DNA of 64,000 nucleotides. Source: an uncultured Pseudomonadales bacterium (GTDB lineage Bacteria; Pseudomonadota; Gammaproteobacteria; Pseudomonadales; Pseudohongiellaceae). Under the pieces are notes generated by a model, which was not told the DNA's origin, made no database searches, and worked only from the letters and a program-made list of their open reading frames with translations. This document shows positions 56,428 to 64,000 of this stretch, one piece after another (position 1 is the stretch's first letter; every line of letters begins with the position of its first letter). The position numbers and the translations under genes were made by a program. Where the stretch lies: contig CALSTS010000004.1 in NCBI GenBank assembly GCA_943789335.1, positions 124,001 through 188,000 on the forward strand, in the 5' to 3' direction.

Positions 56428-58575
56428 TTAAGCATTAATTTTTTGTTGCTTGATCATTTCTTCAGTGTCTAACACAAACCTTTTAGCCTCATCGCTTGGA
56501 ACACCTTGACTAAAAATGAACCCCTGCACAACTGGGCACTTCAACTGGCGTAAATAACGCAGCTGATATTCTTGCTCTACACCTTACGCTATCATTTCTA
56601 GCTTTAAGCCTTTAGAAATATGTGCAATTGCTTCAATAATTGAACGGTCTGTTCCCAGCTCCATATCTTGAATAAAACTTCGGTCTATTTTTAAACGATT
56701 CAAAGGAAGTTTTTGTAAAAGGCTTAAAGATGAATAGCCTGTTCCAAAGTCATCAATAGCAATACTTACGCCAACGTCATGTAGCTGCCTAAGCTTGTCA
56801 ATAGAGCTATCAATATCACGCATTAAAATACTTTCTGTCACTTCTATTTCTAAAGAGCCTTTTGGGGTTCTATATTTTTTTAGTGCTTTCACAATTTTAT
56901 CGACAAAATCTTTTTGTTCAATTTCCTTGCCAGAAAAATTTACAGAAAATTTAGTTACATGAATACCTTGCTCTTGCCAGTCGTGCATTTCTGAAAGCGT
57001 TTCTTCTAATACCCAATCACCAAGCTCGCAAATTAATCCGGACTCTTCCGCAACAGATAAAAAATGTGATGGCGAAAGTAAGCCTTGAGTTGGGTGATTC
57101 CATCTAAGAAGGGCTTCTACACCACAGACTTCTCCAGAATTAAGGTCAATCTGAGGCTGATAAAAAACTTCAAACTGTTTTTCTTTAATACCTATACGAA
57201 TTTCATTTTCAATATTCAACAATAAATTATTTTTCACGCTCATATTGTCTTCATATAAATGATAACTATTTTTGCCTTGGTCCTTTGTATGGTACATCGC
57301 GACATCAGAATGTTTTATTAATGTTTCCGCGTTATCACCATCGCGAGGATAGATAGAAACACCTACACTAACTGTTAGATATAATTCATGCCCTTCAACC
57401 TTAAAGGGCTTTTTAATTGTTTCCACAACCTTATTTCCAACCGCGTGCACATCAGACTCTAATTGCATATGCGGCAATAACACGATGAATTCATCTCCAC
57501 CTATTCGAGCGATAGAGTCCCCCTCTCTAAGGCAAGAACTTAATCGCTCGCCCACCCGTTTTAAAAGCTCATCTCCGATTGAATGGCCCAGGCTATCGTT
57601 GACTATTTTGAAGCGATCCAGATCAAGAAATAAAACAGCTAAACTATGGTCGTCTCGTTTGGCATTGCTAATTGCAGTACTCAAACAATCTAAAAATAAG
57701 GCTCTATTAGGCAAGCCAGTTAACAAGTCATGATAGGCTTGAAAGTGAATTAATTTTTCCGAAGACAAGCGTTCCGTGATATCTCTTGCTACAACATAAG
57801 TTCCAGAAAAATTCTTTTCTTTCTCTTCATCATGCTCATGCTCATAGACTCCAGCTGAACTTAGTTCAATAGCAATTTTATTTTTATCACTCTCAAAATG
57901 CTTGCCGGGCTTACACGTTAGCCAAATTTCTTCTTCACTTGTAGCTCTAGCCCCCTCTCTTCTTTCCAGAAAACAGTGAGAAGCTTGCTCTAAACATGAT
58001 GGCTCAACCACGTATGAATAATGTTCACCAATTAGCTCATCTTTGCTATAACCCAATATTTCTTCAGCTCTATTATTGGCAAAAACAAAATGCCCCTGTT
58101 TGTCGACAATAAAAATTATATCAGGAGAACTTTCAACCATGAAGCGGTGTAATTTTTCAGATCTTTCGAGCTTCTTACGTAAAGTCAGAAAGCTTTTTTC
58201 TAGTTCTTGTTTGTTCAACGCATTTTGAACAGAATTAATTAGAGCATCATATTCATAGGGTTTTTGCAGAAAATCAAATGCGCCCAAAAGAAAAGCCTGA
58301 CTAACAGCATCGAACCCGGTCTCGCCACTAATAACTAACATTGTAGTGTTTAGACCTTCTTGATTAAAAAACTCCATGACCTCATGGCCACTGACTCCTG
58401 GCATATTCAAATCGAGAATGGCCAAATCAAAATTTTGTGCTTTTAATTTCTCAATGGCCTGCTCACCATTTTGCGCAGTAGAGACATCATAGCCCGAAAG
58501 TTCTAGTAACTTTTTGCCGCTTTCCAGCAACTCTATTTCATCATCAACCAGTAATAATTTAACGCTTGAAGTCAT
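56428..58575 (-). CDS. Response regulator REC-PAS-GGDEF-EAL, interrupted by in-frame TAA at 56584-56586
   Basis: Cyclic-di-GMP signalling protein. Domains: receiver (KLLLVDDEIELLES, Asp in LAILDLNMPGVSG), PAS (SPDIIFIVDKQGHFVFANNR), GGDEF (ARIGGDEFIVLL, intact) and EAL (GVEALLRWNHPTQG, IAIDDFGTGYSSLSLLQ). The readable frame ends KGLKLEMIA followed by TAA; reading on gives GVEQEYQLRYLRQL, QGFIFSQGVPSDEAKRFV and a TAA at 56428. EAL domains have Glu here (AEGVE), so GAA to TAA is the simple explanation. It removes a catalytic Glu and the last ~52 residues. Start chosen at ATG 58575; ATG 58596 is also in frame. Confidence 0.9.
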
Positions 58576-60733
58576 AGACCTTACTCTCAGAGTCACTTGT
58601 GTTTACATTATCCACATCATCATTGCTTTTTGGCAATGGCGATCCCTCTGGCCGCGGCAACAATAAAGCAAAAGTAGTTCCGCGTTGATCACTTTGGCAG
58701 CTAATAATGCCTCCGAGCTCTTCTACAAAATTTTTCACAACAGCTAGTCCGGAACCAGTATGGCTATCATCCTTACTCGTATTGCCCGGCATAAATAAAT
58801 TTTGCATTATGCTTTCCGTTATTCCCGGCCCATTATCAATTATATTAATCATCACGTAGTTGACCTGGTTCATATTTAAATTACTACGTGTTTCAACTTT
58901 TATTGCGCCGTTTTCTACACAAGCTTCTGCTGCATTTTTAAGTAAGTTTATTAAGATTTGCTTGAGAGAGTTTTCTTTGCCTAAGATAAATGGCAACTTT
59001 GGATCTAAATCTAACTCAATCGTTATAGCTTTTTCTTCAGGTATCGAGGCAGAAAAAACTTTGTTGATCCCAGTGATAATTTTATTCAAGTCTAGAGAGC
59101 TTGCTTTGTCCTCTGGTTCAGAATTATTACCAAGCTTATTAAGTATTTGTCTGACGCGTTCAATTTCAGTTTCAATTACTTTAATCTCTTCGTGCAGCTC
59201 TGAATCTTCTTCTTGTTTTAAGCTTAATATTTTCATGTAATTTTTAATAATACTTAAAGGGTTATTAGCCTCATGCACAGCTTCCCGAATTTTTTGTTGA
59301 TAGTAAAACTCCTGATTATTAATTGCGCTGTGGGCGGTGAGTACTTCTTGCTCAATATATAACTGATGCAAAGTATTTCTTAAGGTCGTTTCTTGTAAAT
59401 ATGCTTTCCCCCCCATCTCGTTAACCCCAAACACTACTAGGGCTACTACTTTATTTTTATAAATAACAGGGTCACAAAGTAATGCTGTCTTACCAAGAGC
59501 TTTTAAAATTTGAAGATCTGCTACTTTGATATTCGTATCTGCGGCTTCCAACACTATGGCTTTATTATTTTGATAGCTTGCCGCAACCTTACTTGGATTT
59601 TCCGACAACAGCAGCGATATTTTAGGCTTGGATTCTTCTGATGTAGTGCTCAAAGCTATTGATAAATTCTGCTCATCTACGTCAGGCAAAAAAACTAAGG
59701 CTTGTCCGCCTTCAAAAAGCTCATTAGACAAAATTTTCAAAACATCTATAAATTTCGGCGGCTTATTGCTATTTGCTGTATGCAATATTTTTGTAATATT
59801 GTTGATGCCTTGAGCCTGATTTAACATTGCCGCTTTCTTTTCAGCTCTACTAGATGCACTTGCATTTTCTGGTAAAGGCAACCGTTTACTTGTAGATAGT
59901 TCAATTTGCAGCACATCCAGATAACTCTGAATACTTTCTGTACTAGATTTTTGAATAGACCTGAGCGCCTCCTGTTCCAATCCAAAAAGTTTTTGCCCAG
60001 CATTAATTAGATCAAAATCTATGTCTTCTTTGCTGGCTAATTGATTTGCAAACCAGCATAACTTTACTTCGGTACTAGCATCTTCTATATCTTCAAAGGG
60101 CCGATGATGAAAACGTATGGCATCTGAATCTATAAATCCGAGCTTACAGCCTTCTAGAAAAGATGCTCCTAACTCAGCATGGCTTACGCCGAATGTTTGC
60201 TGCTCCAAACGAGAAAGCTCAGTTTCCGAAGATGTTTTTGCATGCAGCATGAAGTAGTCATTGTTATAGACGCTGGCCAATATCAATTCACCAAGGTTTA
60301 TTAATAATGCTGTCGTTTCAAGTTTGGCTGACTGTGGAAATTTACAAGAGCTCGCTAGCCCTGAAGTGTATTTACTACATAGAACGGCGTGTCGCCAATG
60401 TAAAAGGTGAAAATTGTCATGCTTCTTGGGCAACAATAAAGGATTATATTGGGTGGTTGAGCTTCTTATTTGTTCAAATACAATTTTTCTTGCGCTCTCT
60501 TGCCCTAAGATTGCTAGGTCTACATTCGGCGACTCGGCTTTTAATGCTATCAGCGACTGCAACAACAAAATGGGAGAATGCTTTAGAAGGTCTGCTAATT
60601 TTTGGGAGGCAAGGTCATCCTCCTGTTAGTTGGCCTCTCCTTCTAACTCCAGGTCTCTAAGAAGAAGCTCTGGCAAAGAAAAAGCTTTGGACAGATGAAA
60701 TTGATCTAAAATAGCGCTTACTGGTTCGGACAT
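58559..60733 (-). CDS. HDOD-domain sensor histidine kinase, interrupted by in-frame TAA at 60626-60628
   Basis: From ATG 60733 (MSEPVSAILDQFHLSKAFSL) the frame meets TAA at codon 36, then continues unbroken as QEDDLASQKLADLLKHSP into the HDOD domain. Next are GAF-like sequence and a histidine kinase: H-box IREAVHEANNPLSIIKNYM, N-box LLKNAAEACVENG, DNGPGITESI and GSGLAVVKNFVEELGG. Without readthrough, translation could restart at TTG 60568 and keep most of the protein. It overlaps the REC-GGDEF-EAL gene by 17 nt, so the two are a matched kinase-regulator pair. Confidence 0.87.
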
Positions 60734-60898
60734 TGCCCTATTGTGATACCTGTCGTGCACTTATCAAAATAATCAGATGATTCTACAGTAAGTACTCAAC
60801 AGGGTCACGGCCAAGAATTAACTGTTTTGAAGTATTTATTTATGTGGATTTCAAGCATTTGATTAGCGCCCAGAAAGAAAAAATCCTAGAATGAAGCT

Positions 60899-63007
60899 AT
60901 GGATAAAAAAAGCGCTAAGGCTTCTTCCAACGACTTAACTCAGATGCCTTTAACCCATCTACAAGGGGTGGGTCCTGCCCTAGAGAAAAAGCTTGCTGGC
61001 CTCAACATCTATCACCCTCTCGATTTACTCTTTCATCTTCCCTTTCGCTACCAAGATAGAACGCACATTACATCCATTGCAGCCCTGCAGGTCGGTTCAG
61101 ATGTGGTCATTGAAGGCCATATTTTGGGTACTGCTATAGTTTTTGGCCGGCGTAGAAGCCTCTTGGTCAAAATTCGGGATCAAAGCGGTATTGCCAATCT
61201 GCGTTTCTTTCATTTTAGCGCTGCCCAAAAAAACAGCTTGGCAGAAGGCAAACGTATTCGCTGCTATGGAGAAGTTAAATGGGGGCGCAGCGGTATTGAG
61301 CTGTTTCATCCTGAGTATAAAATTATCGATGAGCAAGATCGATTTTCAAGCACCAAAACTCTTACGCCTATCTACCCCAGCACCGATGGCCTGCAACAAA
61401 ATCGTCTACGCAATATTATTGAGCAAGCTTTAATCTTATTAAGACAAGGTGCAAATTTGATTGACTATTTGCCATCTAAATTGAACCAGGAATTCGGCAC
61501 CAACAATTTAAAAGACGCGTTGCTTTACATTCACCAGCCTCCAAAAAATGCTCAATTAGAAAAGCTAGAAGCTGGCTTACACCCAGCCCAACAACGCCTC
61601 GCGTTTGAAGAACTCTTGGCACACTACTTATGTCTGCGCCGACTAAGAGAAAATGCCCAGCAAGATAAAGCACCTTCATTAAGCGCCGACTCTGAACTAA
61701 TTCTCGTATTGATTCAAAACCTCCCCTTTTCACTGACTAGCGCTCAACAAAAAGTCTTCGCTGATGTAAGCAAAGACCTTGCTACTAATAAGCCAATGCT
61801 TAGGTTAGTTCAAGGCGATGTGGGCTCAGGTAAGACCATCATCGCCATCCTTGCTGCATTACAGACTGTTGGAAATGGATATCAGGTAGCCGTGATGGCG
61901 CCAACAGAAATTCTTGCTGAACAACATTTTTTAAATTTCTCTGAGTTACTCGAAAGTCTCAATGTAGAAATTGCTTTCTTAAGCGGCAAAATCAAAGGCA
62001 AAACGCGTTCGGAAACACTGGCTTTAATTGGCAATGGGCAAGCTCAGATCGTTATTGGCACTCATGCGCTATTCCAAGATGAGGTTCAGTTCAAAAGGCT
62101 TGGTTTAATGGTCATTGACGAACAGCATCGCTTTGGAGTGCATCAGCGCCTAGCGCTTCGAGAAAAAGGCCAAAGTCATGGAGCAAGTCCTCATCAATTA
62201 ATTATGACTGCTACTCCTATCCCCAGAACGTTGATGATGAGCGCTTACGCCGACCTTGATTGCTCCATTATTGGCGAGCTTCCGCCTGGCCGCTCCCCAG
62301 TAAATACTGTATTAATTGCTGAAAGCCGGCGCTCGCAAGTGATAGAAAGAATTCAAGATGCTTGCTCTAGAGGCCGTCAGGCTTATTGGGTCTGCACTTT
62401 AATTGAAGAATCAGAAATGCTGCAATGCCAAGCGGCTGAAGTGACTTTCGCCAACCTACAGCAACAACTAAAAAACATAGATGTTGGCTTAATTCATGGT
62501 CGCATGAAGCCCAAAGAAAAGTCTGAGATCATGCATCAGTTTAAAAGTGGAAACATTAAGTTATTAATCGCAACCACTGTGATCGAAGTCGGTGTTGATG
62601 TGCCGAACGCCTCTTTAATGATCATAGAAAACCCAGAGCGACTGGGGCTTGCACAATTACATCAATTACGCGGCAGGGTTGGTAGGGGCAGCGAAAAGAG
62701 CCATTGCCTTTTGCTTTATCAAACTCCCTTATCTGAACTCGGCAAACAGCGCCTAGAAATTATGCGCAGTAGCAATGACGGCTTTTATATTGCACAAAAA
62801 GATATGGAAATTCGTGGGCCCGGAGAAGTCCTGGGAACTCGCCAAACTGGCTTGATGGAACATAAAATTGCCAACCTGAGTCGTGATTCACACTTGCTTG
62901 ATAACATTAAAATCTGGGGCGAAAACTTGCGAGAGCACCACCCAGGAAATATTGACCCTTTGATTGATCGCTGGCTCTCGGTTAATCAGCAGTATGGAAA
63001 TGTTTAG
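60899..63007 (+). CDS. recG: ATP-dependent DNA helicase RecG
   Basis: Branch-migration helicase that remodels stalled forks and Holliday junctions. 702 residues: wedge domain start LTHLQGVGPALEKKLAGLNI, DLLFHLPFRYQDRT, Walker A LVQGDVGSGKTIIAIL, MAPTEILAEQHF, DEQHRFGVHQR (DExH), MTATPIPRTLMMSAY, GRMKPKEKSEIM and HQLRGRVGRGSEKSHCLLLY. Complete and normal. Its end overlaps the convergent symporter gene by 4 nt. Confidence 0.97.
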   Translation: MDKKSAKASSNDLTQMPLTHLQGVGPALEKKLAGLNIYHPLDLLFHLPFRYQDRTHITSIAALQVGSDVVIEGHILGTAIVFGRRRSLLVKIRDQSGIANLRFFHFSAAQKNSLAEGKRIRCYGEVKWGRSGIELFHPEYKIIDEQDRFSSTKTLTPIYPSTDGLQQNRLRNIIEQALILLRQGANLIDYLPSKLNQEFGTNNLKDALLYIHQPPKNAQLEKLEAGLHPAQQRLAFEELLAHYLCLRRLRENAQQDKAPSLSADSELILVLIQNLPFSLTSAQQKVFADVSKDLATNKPMLRLVQGDVGSGKTIIAILAALQTVGNGYQVAVMAPTEILAEQHFLNFSELLESLNVEIAFLSGKIKGKTRSETLALIGNGQAQIVIGTHALFQDEVQFKRLGLMVIDEQHRFGVHQRLALREKGQSHGASPHQLIMTATPIPRTLMMSAYADLDCSIIGELPPGRSPVNTVLIAESRRSQVIERIQDACSRGRQAYWVCTLIEESEMLQCQAAEVTFANLQQQLKNIDVGLIHGRMKPKEKSEIMHQFKSGNIKLLIATTVIEVGVDVPNASLMIIENPERLGLAQLHQLRGRVGRGSEKSHCLLLYQTPLSELGKQRLEIMRSSNDGFYIAQKDMEIRGPGEVLGTRQTGLMEHKIANLSRDSHLLDNIKIWGENLREHHPGNIDPLIDRWLSVNQQYGNV

Positions 63008-64000
63008 GGCTCTAGTATGCCTAACTCACCTTGGCGTTTGGCAATAATGACGGCTCCACAGGAGTCGCTAAAGATGTTTATAGATGTTCTGAACATATCC
63101 AAAACACGGTCAGTTACCAGCAATAACCCAATAGCCTCAATTGGCAATCCTATCGCGGTTAATATCACAGTAATCGCTACCAGACTGGCAGCAGGAATGC
63201 CTGCGACGCCTATAGAGGTTAATAAGGCTATTAACACCACTGTAAACTGGGTGGCAAAACTTAAGTCCAGCCCATAAGCCTGTGCCAGAAAAATTGCGGC
63301 CACGCATTCATAAAGCGCCGTACCATCCATATTCACTGTCGCGCCTAAAGGCAGAACAAAGCTTGTGGTTTTTTCAGACACTCCAGCATTTTTTTCTACT
63401 AACTCCATAGTTAAAGGCAAGGTCGCTGAGGATGAGGCTGTTGAAAACCCCGTCAGAATTGCTGGTGCCATTACCTTGAAATGCGCTAAGGGGCTTACAC
63501 CGCCAACATATTTTAACAATAAGGGTAAAACGACAAAAACATGTGTGGCTAGTGCTAACAATACAGTGATAAAAAAGATCAGCATTGGCTGAAATGCAGC
63601 AAAGCCTGTTTCTGCAACAGTTCCGGCAACCAGACCAAATACACCATAAGGCGCAAAACGCATAATCCACATCGTAATACGCATCATGGTTTCAGAAATC
63701 CCTTGCCAGAAATTAAGCAAGACCTCTCCCTGGCGGTTGGGGATTTGCGTCATAAAATAGCCAAAGACCAGTGCAAAAAAGATAAGACCTAACATCTGGC
63801 CTTCTGCTGCTGCGGCGACGATATTGGTAGGAATCATGCGTAGGAAAATTGCGGCGATATCGCCGCCGCCACGACCTTCAACGCTAGCAACGGCTGAAGC
63901 CAGCGTTCCTTGATCAAGACTAAGATTTAAACTCTCGCCTGCAGCTACCCCGTCAATAATTCCAGGGCTTATAAGGTTCACATAAAAGAGGCCTACCAAG
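63004..64000 (-). CDS. Dicarboxylate/amino acid:cation symporter (DAACS), C-terminal part
   Basis: Sodium- or proton-coupled carrier for glutamate or C4-dicarboxylates (GltP/DctA family). The gene enters from the right edge, so the N-terminal part (probably about 80-100 residues) is outside. Visible: helical hairpin GFSTASSSATLPLTMELVE (SSSATLP), VLPLGATVNMDGTALYECVA (NMDGT), GIPAASLVAITVIL and DRVLDMFRTSINIFSDSCGA with the substrate-binding Asp. Exact substrate is not resolved. Confidence 0.93.
   Translation of the reverse strand, partial: LVGLFYVNLISPGIIDGVAAGESLNLSLDQGTLASAVASVEGRGGGDIAAIFLRMIPTNIVAAAAEGQMLGLIFFALVFGYFMTQIPNRQGEVLLNFWQGISETMMRITMWIMRFAPYGVFGLVAGTVAETGFAAFQPMLIFFITVLLALATHVFVVLPLLLKYVGGVSPLAHFKVMAPAILTGFSTASSSATLPLTMELVEKNAGVSEKTTSFVLPLGATVNMDGTALYECVAAIFLAQAYGLDLSFATQFTVVLIALLTSIGVAGIPAASLVAITVILTAIGLPIEAIGLLLVTDRVLDMFRTSINIFSDSCGAVIIAKRQGELGILEP

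Overview
The window is chromosomal DNA of a Gram-negative gammaproteobacterium, moderately AT-rich and most likely marine or free-living. The evidence is a full LPS inner-core set, TolC, SlmA, CmoA/CmoB and a housekeeping gene order close to that of Pseudomonas-like genera: parE-yqiA-cpdA-yqiB-tolC-waaA, and rpmG-rpmB-radC-coaBC-algC-argB-slmA-pyrE-rph-yicC-gmk-rpoZ-spoT-recG. I cannot name the genus. No prophage, CRISPR array, rRNA, tRNA or integron was seen.

Layout. 1-5.8 kb: parE (cut by the left edge), yqiA, cpdA and yqiB on the minus strand, then a 5'-truncated HlyD/MacA-type adaptor remnant in front of tolC, where nudF often sits. 5.8-17.6 kb: LPS core block with waaA, an oxidoreductase pair, hldE, an LpxL-like acyltransferase with an unusual C-terminal domain, a WaaE-like GT2, a GT9 heptosyltransferase, waaG, and damaged waaC and waaF. 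17.6-29 kb: an orphan GspE/PilB-type ATPase, a RAYT-like protein that has lost its HUH motif, cmoB/cmoA, HIT, lrp/leuA and a run of small metabolic and repair genes. Many genes between 15.4 and 29 kb carry single-base frameshifts although the protein is well conserved on both sides.

29-41 kb is the most novel part. A minus-strand trio (S1C trypsin-like protease, FHA membrane protein, unknown protein) and a PQQ-type dehydrogenase precede a plus-strand operon: small acidic secreted protein, MotA/TolQ/ExbB channel, degenerate actin-fold-like protein and two von Willebrand A (VWA) proteins. Both VWA proteins begin with the same ExbD/TolR-like segment, an Asp at the start of the only membrane helix. 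I infer a proton-driven envelope machine in which a VWA heterodimer replaces ExbD/TolR. Two lipoproteins and an M48 lipoprotein protease follow and may be accessory.

41-64 kb is mostly intact housekeeping: ubiX, ribosomal proteins L33 and L28, radC, coaBC, algC, a MatB-like acyl-CoA synthetase, argB, slmA, pyrE/rph, yicC, gmk, rpoZ, spoT, a two-component pair (HDOD-histidine kinase and REC-PAS-GGDEF-EAL), recG, and a dicarboxylate/amino-acid symporter cut by the right edge.

Three otherwise good genes (the GspE-like ATPase and both two-component partners) contain a single in-frame TAA, each explained most simply by GAA to TAA. The best start of spoT is an ATT behind a perfect GGAGG. Whether these and the frameshifts are real mutations or sequence errors decides how the window should be read.
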